This document shows, one piece after another, positions 48,627 through 58,782 of a DNA stretch of 64,000 nucleotides; the first letter of the stretch is position 1, and every line of letters begins with the position of its first letter. The translations under genes were made by a program, and so were the position numbers. The stretch spans positions 943,364 through 1,007,363 of the forward strand of contig NZ_AP024901.1 of NCBI RefSeq assembly GCF_024347075.1, given 5' to 3'. This DNA is from Vibrio rarus (GTDB lineage: Bacteria; Pseudomonadota; Gammaproteobacteria; Enterobacterales; Vibrionaceae). The notes under the pieces are model-generated. The model ran no database searches. It saw nothing but the letters and a program-made list of their open reading frames with translations, and was not told where the DNA came from.

Positions 48627-48640
48627 TTGTTTTAGATCAA
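48627..48640. promoter_or_regulatory. FNR-type site between napF and narQ
   Basis: ttgttttagatcaa differs from TTGAT-N4-ATCAA at one defined base. It lies 113 bases upstream of napF and 48 bases upstream of narQ, so it could serve either. NapF promoters are FNR-activated in E. coli. Confidence 0.55.
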
Positions 48641-48687
48641 ACAGTTAATAACGTATTGATCACGTAAAAGGAATTTAGGAGAGTGCA

Positions 48688-50406
48688 GTGAAAAATCGAA
48701 CCACTCAGTCAGTGTCTTTGACCATTGGCGGTGCGGTCTGCTTAATGGTGGTGTTATCAGCATTGACCATTATTGTGGCTGTGGTGACCGTTTATTCAAG
48801 CTTTGATGATGCAGAAGCGGTCAATGTTTCTGGTTCGATGAGGATGCAGAGCTATCGCTTAGCTTATGATATCGAAGCGGATAGAGAAAAAACCTTACAG
48901 CATATAGAACAGTTTGAGCGTTCATTGTTTTCACCGTCAATGAAGAGTTTACAGAGTTGGAATGTTCCTGCTGATATTCAAAGTAATTACCAAACTATTG
49001 TCAACCGCTGGCAGGTGATGAAGCAATTGTTGCTATCGAAGCAATACGATGAGTATCGGCAACATGTGCCTATCTTTGTGTCGCGTATTGATAAATTTGT
49101 ATTTAAGTTACAAACCAATACAGAGCATAAATTGCGTAATATGGCTGTGTTCAGTGGCTTCGGCTTAACCTGTATTGTCTTGATCTCGTTTGTAATTATG
49201 CGATTTATCCGCTTTAAAGTTTTGCATCCATTGCAGGCATTAGTGGATGCCAGTCGAAAAATTGAAGCGCAGGATTTTGATGTGGTGTTAAATGATGCCA
49301 TTAACAATGAATTGGGCGCAGTTGCATCCACTTTTAATGGTATGACTCGTAAGCTCAAAGATCATTATGACCGTCTTGAGGCCATGGTGGAACACAAAAC
49401 GGAAGAGTTGCGGCATGCTAATCGGTCATTGAAAGTGTTGTACAAAAGTACCCAACAATTATCAGCATCTCGTCTTACACCCACACATTTTCAGCAGATT
49501 ATTTGTAATATGTCTACGGTTGAAAATATTGCAGCGGTGAAACTGATTATTGATGATAGTGCAGGGAAAGCAACCGAACTGGTTGCCGGGCAAGTCAGTG
49601 ATGCCCCATGGCATGAAAAAGTATTAATTCTGGATGGTAGTCGGTTAGGAAGCTTGTGTTTACAAATGACCCCACAATTTACGGAGCATGAATTGATCGA
49701 TAATATGTCATATATTCTGGCTCGAGGGATCTATTACAATCAAGCCCAGAAAAAATTTGAGCAACTTTTGATCTATGCTGAACGCAGTGCTATTGCTCGA
49801 GAGCTGCATGATTCTTTGGCTCAGTCATTATCGTTTTTAAAAATTCAAATGAGCCTATTGAAGCGCTCCATTAAAACCGAATCCTCGATGAATGGTATGC
49901 CTAAATCTTCAGCGATTGTCCATGAAATTGATGACGGTTTACGTGAGGCTTATATTCAACTTCGTGAATTATTGAGTACGTTTAGGTTCAGCATTGATGA
50001 AGCGAATTTTAGTGATGCACTGAATGTGATGTTAGAAAAACTGCAATCAACCACAGATGCTGAAATACAGGTAGAGAACACACTCTCTTCTATTCATTTG
50101 CAAGCCTCACAACAAATACACTTGCTGCAAATTATTCGCGAGGCGACGAATAATGCGATTAAGCATGCCGAAGCGACAATTCTGCGCGTGAGATGTGAAC
50201 AAGAAGGGGACCAAATTTCCGTCGCTATCATAGATAATGGACGTGGGTTTGACACGGAGATAAAGAAAGCTGACCATTACGGTTTGTCGATTCTTAATGA
50301 GCGTAGCCAATATATTAATGGGCAGTTAACCATTTCCAGTGAGCCCAATGTTGGAACCACTATACTAATTACTTTTTTATGTAAGGATGAGTCAGATCGT
50401 GAGTAA
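48688..50406 (+). CDS. narQ: Nitrate/nitrite sensor histidine kinase
   Basis: 572 residues. Two transmembrane helices (about 12-35 and 150-172) bracket a periplasmic sensor with the nitrate P-box SGSMRMQSYRLAYDIE. HAMP, a GAF-like central region, HisKA_3 with ERSAIARELHDSLAQSL, and the ATPase domain (ATNNAIKHA, then GRGF) follow. It phosphorylates NarP in response to nitrate. The last 20 bases overlap narP. Confidence 0.95.
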   Translation: MKNRTTQSVSLTIGGAVCLMVVLSALTIIVAVVTVYSSFDDAEAVNVSGSMRMQSYRLAYDIEADREKTLQHIEQFERSLFSPSMKSLQSWNVPADIQSNYQTIVNRWQVMKQLLLSKQYDEYRQHVPIFVSRIDKFVFKLQTNTEHKLRNMAVFSGFGLTCIVLISFVIMRFIRFKVLHPLQALVDASRKIEAQDFDVVLNDAINNELGAVASTFNGMTRKLKDHYDRLEAMVEHKTEELRHANRSLKVLYKSTQQLSASRLTPTHFQQIICNMSTVENIAAVKLIIDDSAGKATELVAGQVSDAPWHEKVLILDGSRLGSLCLQMTPQFTEHELIDNMSYILARGIYYNQAQKKFEQLLIYAERSAIARELHDSLAQSLSFLKIQMSLLKRSIKTESSMNGMPKSSAIVHEIDDGLREAYIQLRELLSTFRFSIDEANFSDALNVMLEKLQSTTDAEIQVENTLSSIHLQASQQIHLLQIIREATNNAIKHAEATILRVRCEQEGDQISVAIIDNGRGFDTEIKKADHYGLSILNERSQYINGQLTISSEPNVGTTILITFLCKDESDRE

Positions 50407-51025
50407 TACCCATCGCATAATGATTGTGGATGATCATCCATTGATAAGACGTGGCATCACGCAGCTACTTTCGTTTGAAGATGAATTTAATATCGTCTGT
50501 GAAGCCAGTAATGGTACCGAAACCCTTGCCCTTGCTCATCAGCATGAGCTTGATTTGATATTGCTTGATTTAAACATGAAAGGTTTGTCAGGACTTAATA
50601 CTCTGCAAGCTCTTCGCTCTGAAGGTATTACTGCGAAAATTGTCATATTGACCGTTTCCGATTCCCCAGCCGATATTGATGCAATAGTGAAAGCCGGTGC
50701 CGATGGTTATTTATTAAAAGACAGTGAACCTGATGAATTAATCGAGCATTTATATGCTGCTTTAAATGGTAACAGGGTATATAGCCATATTGTGGCTGAA
50801 CACATTAGAGATCGCGCAGACAACCCAAGCTTAATGGATACTCTGACTGAGAGGGAGTTAGAGATACTTTCGAAAGTGGCATTAGGTCATCGTAATAAAC
50901 AAATTGCTGATGTGTTATTTATCTCTGAATCGACCGTGAAAGTGCATATGAAAAGTTTGCTGAAAAAACTGCAAGTTAAATCTCGTACTGCAGCCACTAT
51001 TTTGTATTTAGAGCATTACGGTTAG
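50387..51025 (+). CDS. narP: Nitrate response regulator
   Basis: 212 residues. A receiver domain (IMIVDDHPLIRRG; phospho-Asp in LILLDLNMKG; Lys in YLLKDSEP) precedes a LuxR-type helix-turn-helix (LTERELEILSKVALGHRNKQIADVLFISESTVKVHM). It should control nap and other anaerobic genes. Start ATG 50387; a GTG 12 bases later is also possible. Confidence 0.94.
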   Translation: MSQIVSNTHRIMIVDDHPLIRRGITQLLSFEDEFNIVCEASNGTETLALAHQHELDLILLDLNMKGLSGLNTLQALRSEGITAKIVILTVSDSPADIDAIVKAGADGYLLKDSEPDELIEHLYAALNGNRVYSHIVAEHIRDRADNPSLMDTLTERELEILSKVALGHRNKQIADVLFISESTVKVHMKSLLKKLQVKSRTAATILYLEHYG

Positions 51026-51045
51026 CAGACGCTTAAATCAACGTT

Positions 51046-51088
51046 ATAGCCACCGTTTATGATTTACCTAAACGGTGGCTATTTTTTA
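51046..51088. terminator. Bidirectional terminator between narP and dodecin
   Basis: The stem atagccaccgttta/taaacggtggctat with A/T tracts lies between convergent genes. Confidence 0.85.
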
Positions 51089-51292
51089 ATCTAAAGTAAA
51101 CCCTATTTTTACCGTCACCTGCCAATGGGCAACTTTACCTTCATCTATATGACCACGCACTTCCTGCATTTCAAACCAACGTATGTTATGTATTGTTTCG
51201 CTGGCTTTTTGTACTGCGTTATTGATGGCATCATCAATACCTACTGATGATGAACCGACGATTTCCATTTTTTTGTAGCTGTGGTGTGGCAT
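51086..51292 (-). CDS. Dodecin (flavin storage protein)
   Basis: 68 residues from the ATG at 51292, preceded by aaggag. The dodecin pattern is MPHHSYKKMEIVGSSSVGIDDAINNAVQKASETIHNIRWFEMQEVRGHIDEGKVAHWQVTVKIGFTL with the flavin-stacking Trp in IRWFE. Dodecins form 12-mers that store FMN or riboflavin-like compounds. Confidence 0.93.
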   Translation of the reverse strand: MPHHSYKKMEIVGSSSVGIDDAINNAVQKASETIHNIRWFEMQEVRGHIDEGKVAHWQVTVKIGFTLD

Positions 51293-51400
51293 TCGCTTCT
51301 CCTTAGGCGCTGCTCTATGGTGATGCTTAAAAGCTAGACGCAGTATCAAGAGATGGCAAGGCTAAGGGGTAGGAGAGTGTGATTAGGTTGAGCTGATAAA

Positions 51401-51422
51401 AAAGCCCCTGCGCAGGCAGAGG
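51401..51422 (-). terminator. Terminator of transaldolase gene
   Basis: gcccctgc-gcag-gcagaggc, with one mismatch, is followed on the minus strand by TTTTTT, 20 bases past the stop. Confidence 0.8.
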
Positions 51423-51442
51423 CTCAATCGTCGAGGTGCATT

Positions 51443-52399
51443 TTAAGCGGTCAGTTTAGCCGTTAGCATTGTCTCTAGTTTTAGTTGGTCAACAGCAAAC
51501 AGTCGGATGCCTTCTGCGAGTTTTTCCACTGCCATTGGATCTTGGTTGTGATCCCAGAAGAATTGCGCTTCAGTAAGTGGAGTTGGACGCTCTTGAGTTT
51601 GGCCGTTATCGATAAGTTTTTCTTCAACCACGCCTTGTGCGTTGCCCAGATCTTCAAGCAGTGCAGGGCTAATCGTTAAGCGATCACAACCAGCAATTTC
51701 AAGAATCTCACCCGTATTACGGAAGCTTGCGCCCATTACAACTGTGTTATAACCGTGGGCTTTGTAGTAATCGTAAATCGTGGTGACTGATTTCACACCA
51801 GGATCTTCGCTTGCTTCAAATTCACGACCTTCTTTGGCTTTATACCAGTCCATAATACGACCCACGAAAGGTGAAATTAGGAACACACCGGCTTCTGCAC
51901 AGGCTTGTGCTTGAGCAAATGAGAATAGCAGCGTTAAGTTACAGTTGATGCCTTCTTTTTCTAGTTGCTCAGCGGCACGAATACCTTGCCAAGTAGAGGC
52001 TAGTTTAATAAGAACGCGGTCTTTAGTGATGCCCGCTTCTTCATATAATTTAATCAAGCCACGAGCCCGTTCGATGCTGCGTTGCGTATCGTAAGATAAT
52101 CGAGCATCTACTTCGGTAGAGATGCGACCCGGAATGATATTAAGGATCTCTTTACCGATATTTACAGCGAGTAAATCACCTGCGTAGGCTAACTGTTGGT
52201 CAAGGTTGTCAAACTTCTGTTTGGTCTTAGTAATGACATCATCGATAAGAGGAGCGTAATGTTCAAGTTGAGACGCTTTCAAAATTAATGAAGGGTTTGT
52301 TGTTGCGTCTTGAGGTTGATATTTTGCAATGGCTTCGATATCACCTGTGTCTGCAACCACTACAGTCATAGAGCGAAGTTGTTCTAGTTTATTGCTCAT
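51443..52399 (-). CDS. tal: Transaldolase
   Basis: 318 residues. The signature [12 protein letters not shown] is near residue 31 and the Schiff-base Lys lies in [12 protein letters not shown] near 132; a second conserved segment is [23 protein letters not shown]. It carries out dihydroxyacetone transfer in the pentose phosphate pathway. TalB and TalA types cannot be told apart by eye. Confidence 0.97.
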   Translation of the reverse strand: MSNKLEQLRSMTVVVADTGDIEAIAKYQPQDATTNPSLILKASQLEHYAPLIDDVITKTKQKFDNLDQQLAYAGDLLAVNIGKEILNIIPGRISTEVDARLSYDTQRSIERARGLIKLYEEAGITKDRVLIKLASTWQGIRAAEQLEKEGINCNLTLLFSFAQAQACAEAGVFLISPFVGRIMDWYKAKEGREFEASEDPGVKSVTTIYDYYKAHGYNTVVMGASFRNTGEILEIAGCDRLTISPALLEDLGNAQGVVEEKLIDNGQTQERPTPLTEAQFFWDHNQDPMAVEKLAEGIRLFAVDQLKLETMLTAKLTA

Positions 52400-52548
52400 G
52401 TCTTGTCCATCCTATACAAGAGAATTAGGGCAGTGCTAATGTGACCGCCCCTGATAGATAAGATTAATCTAAGGTATTGAGAGGAGTTTGTGAATCGTTT
52501 TCATCAGTAGAATGTGATTAAAATTTCCCGCAAACGTTTTCCTAATGT

Positions 52549-53301
52549 TTAAATCTTATGACAAATGTTGCACTGAGCCTGTTTTGGCAGGGTAAACTGT
52601 TGCCATTTCATACTCAATGCATCAAACATCATCAGTTTCCCCGGGGTGTGCTGTCCAAGGTTAGCAAGTAAACGAATGGCTTCTAGTGCTTGCATACTAC
52701 CAATGACACCCACTACAGGGGCCAGTATCCCCGCTTCGACACAGCTTAATTCATTGGCTCCAAACAAAGTACTTAAACATTGATAACAAGGTTCATCGTC
52801 TTGATAGGTAAAACTGATAACTTGTCCTTCAAGACGAATGGCCGCACCTGAAACTAACGGTGTTTTATGTTGATAGCATAGGCGATTTAATTGGTTTCTT
52901 GTGGCCAAGTTGTCACTGGCATCCATAACTAGGGAGTGCTGAGCGATGGCTTCACTGAGTTCATCTTCATGCAAACGGCGGGCAATGGCAGTGATGTCAC
53001 AGCCTGAATTGAGTGCTTGTAAACTGCTTTTTGCGGATTGCACTTTTAGTGTGTTGATATCAGACTCTGTGTGTAATATCTGACGTTGCAAATTGGATAA
53101 CTCTACAACATCATCATCCACAATAGTCAGTTTACCGATACCTGCTGAGACAAGGTATGGCGTTGCCGCACAGCCTAAACCGCCGGCACCAATGACTAAT
53201 ACAGAGGCTTGTTTTAGAGCCTCTTGACCCTCAAAATCAAAGGAGCGCAAGATGATTTGCCGATTGTAGCGAAGCATTTCTTTGTCGCTCAAGATCTCCA
53301 T
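52549..53301 (-). CDS. moeB: Molybdopterin-synthase adenylyltransferase
   Basis: 250 residues. The nucleotide site is VLVIGAGGLGCAATPYLVSAGIG, then VDDDVVELSNLQRQILH; zinc Cys pairs are CYQC near 175 and CNIC at the C-terminus. MoeB adenylates the C-terminus of MoaD. It follows moeA by 11 bases. NapA here needs the molybdenum cofactor made by this route. A ThiF role is less likely beside moeA. Confidence 0.95.
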   Translation of the reverse strand: MEILSDKEMLRYNRQIILRSFDFEGQEALKQASVLVIGAGGLGCAATPYLVSAGIGKLTIVDDDVVELSNLQRQILHTESDINTLKVQSAKSSLQALNSGCDITAIARRLHEDELSEAIAQHSLVMDASDNLATRNQLNRLCYQHKTPLVSGAAIRLEGQVISFTYQDDEPCYQCLSTLFGANELSCVEAGILAPVVGVIGSMQALEAIRLLANLGQHTPGKLMMFDALSMKWQQFTLPKQAQCNICHKI

Positions 53302-53312
53302 GTTGGCCTCTC

Positions 53313-54551
53313 CTAATAAAGTGTCGAGTTAAAGAGCTGAATTTGAACAGTTTCACCCACTTCTACTCGGCCACGTTCACGCTCTAAAATTACAAAGCAA
53401 TTGGCTAAACTCATTGAGCGAAATGCCCCTGAGCTTTGATTTCCCGTAGTTTCAACGACAAATTGCCCTTTTTCATTAATAGCGTAAATCCCCCGTTGAT
53501 AGTCGGTACGACCAGGTACTTTTTTAAACGCGCAATGAGTGGTTGCTTGAAGAATAGGTTCAGGTTTCCAATCGCTGTCGCCACTCATTTTAGCCAGTAA
53601 TGGTTGTACTAAAATGTAACTGGTCATGAATGCTGAAACAGGGTTTCCGGGTAATCCACAAAATAGAGCATTATTGAGTTTACCAAAGGCAAATGGCTTA
53701 CCTGGCTTAATCGCGAGTTTCCAAAAACCGATCTCGCCTGTTTGCTCAAGTATATCTTTAGTAAAGTCCGCCTCTCCAACACTGACGCCCCCAGAGGTTA
53801 CCACTACATCGGCATTTGCTTGTGCGTGCTCGAAAGCCTTAGTTAATAGCGCGGGATCGTCAGGAATCACCCCAAGATCAACTACGTCACAGCCAAATTT
53901 TTTAAATAGTGGGATAGTGCCATAACGGTTACTGTCGTAGATTTCACCTTCCCCTAAAGGAGTACCAACAGGCTTTAATTCATCCCCTGTTGAGAAGGTC
54001 GCCACAATGGGCTTACGGTAAACTTGAATATTGGCCACACCTAGGGAAGCGAGCATAGGCAAATCACGTGGGGTTAATCGCTTGCCTTTGCTTAGCACCA
54101 TTTGACCCACTTTTATATCATCCCCTAGAGGACGAATATTTTGATGGCGTGTCACTGGTGAGGCATCAAATTGAATGCCTTGTTCAGTGACGGTGGCCAA
54201 CTCTTGCATAATGACCGCGTCACAACCTGCAGGGATTTGTGCACCTGTCATGATACGTATACAGGTAAGGGGGGGCCATTGCCTTTTTAGTGGCGCACCA
54301 GCAAATGATTGCCCTGCTAAAGGCAGTGTCGTGCTCACATCTAGGTCGGCGATTCTTACGGCATATCCATCCATAGCGGAGTTATCAAAAGGGGGAACAT
54401 GGATAGGCGATAAGATGTCACAGGCCAGAACTCGGCCAAGCGCTTTATCTAAAGGCAGTGTTTCAGTTTCTTTAACTGTGTGAGTATTTTCAAGAATGTT
54501 GGCCATAGCCTCTTCAATAGGCATTAGGCCCGGAGCGTCACAGCAACTCAT
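53313..54551 (-). CDS. moeA: Molybdopterin molybdenumtransferase
   Basis: 412 residues. Typical MoeA segments: PPFDNSAMDGYAVR near 60, RIMTGAQIPAGCDAVI, TSGGVSVGEADF and GLPGNPVSAFMT. It inserts molybdate into adenylated molybdopterin. First gene of moeA-moeB, divergent from folE. Confidence 0.96.
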   Translation of the reverse strand: MSCCDAPGLMPIEEAMANILENTHTVKETETLPLDKALGRVLACDILSPIHVPPFDNSAMDGYAVRIADLDVSTTLPLAGQSFAGAPLKRQWPPLTCIRIMTGAQIPAGCDAVIMQELATVTEQGIQFDASPVTRHQNIRPLGDDIKVGQMVLSKGKRLTPRDLPMLASLGVANIQVYRKPIVATFSTGDELKPVGTPLGEGEIYDSNRYGTIPLFKKFGCDVVDLGVIPDDPALLTKAFEHAQANADVVVTSGGVSVGEADFTKDILEQTGEIGFWKLAIKPGKPFAFGKLNNALFCGLPGNPVSAFMTSYILVQPLLAKMSGDSDWKPEPILQATTHCAFKKVPGRTDYQRGIYAINEKGQFVVETTGNQSSGAFRSMSLANCFVILERERGRVEVGETVQIQLFNSTLY

Positions 54552-54722
54552 CTTAGTTCCTTAATTTGTACGGTAATAAAAAAGAACTGTAACACGAGCG
54601 CCAAATAGAGACACTTAAGTGATTAAATTAGATAGTGTAATTTTGAACAAATCCAAGTATTCTCATTCGCGATCGCGTAAATGTTTATTGCGCGATGCAA
54701 AGATGTAGAGATGGAGAGACAA

Positions 54723-55376
54723 ATGTCAGGTTTAAGCGAATCAGCACTATTAGTTAAAGAAGCACTTGCCAATAGAGGTTTAGAAACCCCTATGGTGCCA
54801 AATGCGCTTACTGCTGAGGATAAAAAAAATAAAATTGAATACCATATGCGTGAAATCTTGGAACTACTGGAACTGGATTTGACCGATGATTCTCTGCAAG
54901 ATACGCCGAAACGTATTGCTAAAATGTATGTAGATGAAGTGTTCTCTGGCTTAGATTATCAGCGCTTTCCAAAAATCACAGTCATTGAAAATAAAATGGA
55001 CGTAAGTGAAATGGTACGTGTAAAAGACATTACCTTGACCAGTACTTGCGAGCACCATTTAGTGACTATCGATGGCCGTGCGGTAGTGGCTTATATTCCT
55101 AGAAGTAAGATCATTGGTCTATCGAAAATCAATCGCATTGTGCGCTTTTTTGCGCAGCGTCCACAAGTGCAAGAGCGAATGACGCAACAAATTTTAGTCG
55201 CTTTACAAGCATTACTTGAAAGTGATGATGTTGCGGTGAAAATTGACGCCACCCACTATTGCGTGAAATCTCGTGGGGTGATGGATGCTACGAGTGAAAC
55301 AACCACTACCGCATTGGGTGGGATCTTTAAATCAAACCCTGCTACTCGCCATGAGTTCCTACACGGTCTAAATTAA
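54723..55376 (+). CDS. folE: GTP cyclohydrolase I
   Basis: 217 residues from the ATG at 54723, which has ggagag upstream; earlier in-frame ATGs exist. Zinc and catalytic segments are [21 protein letters not shown] and [24 protein letters not shown], then [12 protein letters not shown]. It makes dihydroneopterin triphosphate for folate. A second conserved pair of Cys is kept. Confidence 0.96.
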   Translation: MSGLSESALLVKEALANRGLETPMVPNALTAEDKKNKIEYHMREILELLELDLTDDSLQDTPKRIAKMYVDEVFSGLDYQRFPKITVIENKMDVSEMVRVKDITLTSTCEHHLVTIDGRAVVAYIPRSKIIGLSKINRIVRFFAQRPQVQERMTQQILVALQALLESDDVAVKIDATHYCVKSRGVMDATSETTTTALGGIFKSNPATRHEFLHGLN

Positions 55377-55414
55377 GTATTTCCTGCCTTTACCCATCTA
55401 ACGGCTATAGCGAT

Positions 55415-56380
55415 TTAAGTTCTTTTATTCTGGGGCTTAAATCGTTCAGGCCAGTACATTGCCACGTATCCTATAGAGACCCATATCACTAATAAAGTGG
55501 CGATAGTGAGCTCAAACATGCCAAATTGATGTAACCAGTACCAATCCTCGTGGGCAAGTTCAAACCAAGACGTGAGTCGAGACATAGCTACAGCACTAAT
55601 CACGGATGGGAAAGTGACTGCCGCAATGGATGGCTGAAATTTAAGACTGAGCAAATTGATATAGCATAGGTAAATGAGCAGTGTCATGGTGATGGCAATG
55701 CCGGCTAAAGCCCCAGTTAAAATAGGGTCAGGATCGGGAAAGTTAACCAAATATGCTGCTAAGGTTAAATTGATAGGTGCCGCCATAATCGCCAACGTTG
55801 GGCGAGCTTTTCGCGGCAATTTACCAAAAAACACCAATCGATACAGCACCAGAGGTAGCATAAAGAAGTAGATGCCCACACACGTCATTACCAGAGTTTC
55901 TGAAAAAACAGTGTGACCAAATTGAGTACCTGCTAGAGAGCTGCTAATGACACCTACTGGATATAAAAACCAACTGGGTACAATGTGAGACATCTTAAAG
56001 TTGAGCAGTTGATAGCCAAAAAATAGCCCCATCATCGTTAAGTGCAAAAGCAAGGATGCGACCCAAAGAGGGTAGGCAATATAAGGGGAGATGACCGCGA
56101 GATAATCACAAAGAATTAACAGCGCCATACTCATCGGGGCCATTAAGCTTCCTCTTAGGGGGTGCTTAATATCGGCCATAAAAACGGCTCTATTGGTCAG
56201 GTACTTCATCAATACTGGAAACAGTAACAGAGCACCAAAACAAGCAAGGTAAGGGCGAATGACTTCACCAATTTCTGGAATATAGAGTGCCCATGCTTGT
56301 CCCAAACCGATAACGCCAAGAGCAAGTGCCGCCTGAGAGGGCGGGACATTTTGATACTGTATGAAGCGTTTCCAGTCCAA
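55415..56380 (-). CDS. TDT-family (TehA/SLAC1-like) transporter
   Basis: 321 residues with about ten hydrophobic helices. The start codon appears to be TTG, as no in-frame ATG is found before a stop. Segments such as SHIVPSWFLYPVGVISSSLAG and PLVLYRLVFFGKLPRKARPTLAIMAAPINL match tellurite-resistance/dicarboxylate transporter proteins, which often act as anion channels. Substrate unknown. Confidence 0.8.
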   Translation of the reverse strand: MDWKRFIQYQNVPPSQAALALGVIGLGQAWALYIPEIGEVIRPYLACFGALLLFPVLMKYLTNRAVFMADIKHPLRGSLMAPMSMALLILCDYLAVISPYIAYPLWVASLLLHLTMMGLFFGYQLLNFKMSHIVPSWFLYPVGVISSSLAGTQFGHTVFSETLVMTCVGIYFFMLPLVLYRLVFFGKLPRKARPTLAIMAAPINLTLAAYLVNFPDPDPILTGALAGIAITMTLLIYLCYINLLSLKFQPSIAAVTFPSVISAVAMSRLTSWFELAHEDWYWLHQFGMFELTIATLLVIWVSIGYVAMYWPERFKPQNKRT

Positions 56381-56567
56381 CCAAGATTCCCATTAATATA
56401 AGCGATGAAAGTAGCGTAATACGCCATTACAGCAAGTAAGCAACACTTAGGCTGAACACGATAGAAATTTTAATAACTTATTGTTATCCAATAAAATCTC
56501 GATATAGCATCAGAGTGTCATCATTCACTAGGAAGTACGGGCTGCGGCGGATATAAGCTTGTCTAAT

Positions 56568-56597
56568 CAGCTAGATTGGCTAATGCCAATCTAGCTG
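56568..56597 (-). terminator. Hairpin after clcA
   Basis: A perfect 13-bp stem with a taat loop lies 55 bases past the clcA stop. No T tract follows, so termination is uncertain. Confidence 0.5.
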
Positions 56598-56652
56598 AAC
56601 AACAAAGTGCACGATCATAGCAAGTTCAAGGCTTATATTGCAAATATGATTG

Positions 56653-58047
56653 CTATTCAGTAGGTAGGTCGTCTTGTCTCAGTTTGGTATTTTTCAGAGT
56701 ACGGTTCAGTAATTGGCTATAGATAGGTTGTCCACCCAATAGCTGAGCAAAAATACCGGCACCTAAACTGGTGATGATTAACGGTAGAATTAGGTAGTAG
56801 TTATTGGTCATTTCAATAACCAAAAGGATACCCGTAATAGGCGCACGAACGGTGGCGGCGAATAATGCCCCCATACCAGCAATAGCAAACATGCCAGGGG
56901 TGATAGGTAAAGCAGGAAATGCGTGTTGAGCAATAAGACCAAACGCATAACCAAACAACGTACCGAGTGCCAACATAGGAGCAAAAATACCCCCAGGAGC
57001 CCCAGAGCCAAAACAAATCATGGTTGTTAATATACGTGCAGCAAACAAAAACAGTAAAAGATTGACGCTGAAACCACCAGTGGTGATGGTTGGGATTAAA
57101 TCGATACCGCCGCCAGTTACTTCAGGTAGATACAGTAGTATCAGACCAAAGGTACCACCAATTAAGGTACCTGTGATTAAGTAGCGACCACGCTTATTAT
57201 GGTGTAGCTTCACAAAGGAATCTTGTGAAAAGGTGACCAAGCGGTTAAAAATCACACCGAATATACCGAACATGATTCCAAGTAACAGGAATAACCATAA
57301 TGTAGACAATTCAGGAGATGCGTATTGAGGGGTTTGGATGACGGCTGCTTGTCCGTTCAATGCCCGAAAAACAATGGTCGCGGATATTGAAGCGATAATA
57401 ACAGCGCGAATTGAGATCAGTGAATAACGAAACTGAGGACGCATCTCTTCAACGACAAACATAATTGCTGCTAAAGGTGCATTAAATGCGGCTGCAAGAC
57501 CTGCTGCGGAACCTGAAGCAAGCAACGAGTGGCGGGTGTCATCGTTTTTAACTCGGAAAATATCACTGATCATGCGACCAATGGCACCCCCCATTTGTAC
57601 TGTTGGGCCTTCTTGGCCTAATACCATACCGGAGCCTAGAGTACCCATACCACCAAAAAACTTAACAGGGAGAACACGCCACCAACGAACAGGACGAACA
57701 CCGTCCATTGCCCCTTCTATTTCTGGGATACCAGAGCCAGATGCTTCCGGTGCAAATCGGTGCACTAAGTAGTAGCCAATAAAAGCCAACGCAGCACTAA
57801 TTAAAAAGGCAGCGACCCATAAAGGAACCAGTCCCCCAATTGAACTTTTTAACCAATCGGTACGAGTATCTGAAACGAAATGGACAGCCATCTCAAATGA
57901 TGTGGAGACCAAACCGGCCAATATGCCAACAATAATGGAGAGCAGTAATACTGAAATGGATGTGTTGTCACGAGAGAGAAATTGGCTAATCGTATCCTTG
58001 GGCGTTTTAGCTAATAGGGACCGTTTGATTTTTTCTCTTTTTGTCAT
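56653..58047 (-). CDS. clcA: H+/Cl- exchange transporter ClcA
   Basis: 464 residues with about 16 hydrophobic segments of a CLC protein. The ion-path motifs are GSGIPEIEG, GQEGP (Gln in place of the usual Arg of GREGP, with the gating Glu kept) and GAPGGIFAP; the inner Glu lies in FVVEEMRPQF. ClcA exchanges protons and chloride, helping acid resistance. A single gene unit. Confidence 0.95.
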   Translation of the reverse strand: MTKREKIKRSLLAKTPKDTISQFLSRDNTSISVLLLSIIVGILAGLVSTSFEMAVHFVSDTRTDWLKSSIGGLVPLWVAAFLISAALAFIGYYLVHRFAPEASGSGIPEIEGAMDGVRPVRWWRVLPVKFFGGMGTLGSGMVLGQEGPTVQMGGAIGRMISDIFRVKNDDTRHSLLASGSAAGLAAAFNAPLAAIMFVVEEMRPQFRYSLISIRAVIIASISATIVFRALNGQAAVIQTPQYASPELSTLWLFLLLGIMFGIFGVIFNRLVTFSQDSFVKLHHNKRGRYLITGTLIGGTFGLILLYLPEVTGGGIDLIPTITTGGFSVNLLLFLFAARILTTMICFGSGAPGGIFAPMLALGTLFGYAFGLIAQHAFPALPITPGMFAIAGMGALFAATVRAPITGILLVIEMTNNYYLILPLIITSLGAGIFAQLLGGQPIYSQLLNRTLKNTKLRQDDLPTE

Positions 58048-58367
58048 TGTATTAAGACCTTTCCCGCCAGTTGCTGATTGAAAACTAGATTAAATTATAC
58101 GCAGCTATAATCTACAGGCTAGGCTGTAGTGCGAATAATTATGTGTATCTTACATGGTTTGCCTAATAAAAAATCTAGCTATTTTATCATTATAAACTTG
58201 CAGTTTTTGTAAACTAAGCCATAGTTAAACGGTGAGGGAAGGTATCGAATCTGCAGGGAGGAAAGAGTTGCCTCACATGATTAGCATAAAATGTATCTAC
58301 TACAATGAATGTAATCGCTACAAAGCTGAAGAGCTTTAAATACTACAATGCTCGTTAATAGTTCTCC
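58048..58367. other. Gap upstream of putative small RNA
   Basis: Holds the clcA promoter on the minus strand and possibly a plus-strand promoter near 58199 (ttgcag, 17-base spacer, atagtt). No gene was found. Confidence 0.35.
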
Positions 58368-58450
58368 GGTCACTAACCCGCGAGATTCGCAAACTCACGA
58401 TTGAGTAACGAGACCATAAGGCGCATGCAAGGTGCGCCTTTGTGTTTTCT
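58368..58450 (+). ncRNA. Candidate structured small RNA
   Basis: An outer GGTC (58368-58371) and GACC (58412-58415) pair closes two hairpins: GCGA-gat-TCGC (58380-58390) and CTCA-cgat-TGAG (58394-58405). A GC-rich hairpin AAGGCGCA/TGCGCCTT (58418-58440) follows directly, with a T-rich tail. The pattern fits a three-way-junction small RNA with its own terminator. I do not recognise a family. Confidence 0.4.
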
Positions 58451-58782
58451 GAATTTTTCCTACCTCTTTTATCTTTGTTTTTTTCCTACCAATGCGCATT
58501 TTATTGGCTTATTTCAGGATCGTGCCTGAAAACGGTCGCTTTTATGTCACCAAATCTGTAGGTACTGACTGTTTATGCGTGAAAGGTGGTTAAATATCCA
58601 GGTATTATAAAATACATTGCATTTTAGGCGGGTTGTGATGGTTACATCGAATGAATGACGTGTTAATAGCGCTATTTCTGAGAGTGGTATTAATGTGACT
58701 TCCTATGAAGACTTTTGATCTTTCTCTACTTAAGTGAATCAAGTAAACTGAGGTCATATTTTTTTCGCTTAGATTAATCATT
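58451..58782. other. Gap upstream of CobW-type gene
   Basis: No ORF supported. A Zur site was sought because the next gene is a metal-chaperone candidate, but none could be assigned. Confidence 0.35.

Noticed and set aside
58600..58640. Possible Zur site (aaatacattgcatttt) upstream of the CobW gene
   Set aside because: The match to the Zur palindrome is too weak and is 150 bases from the start.
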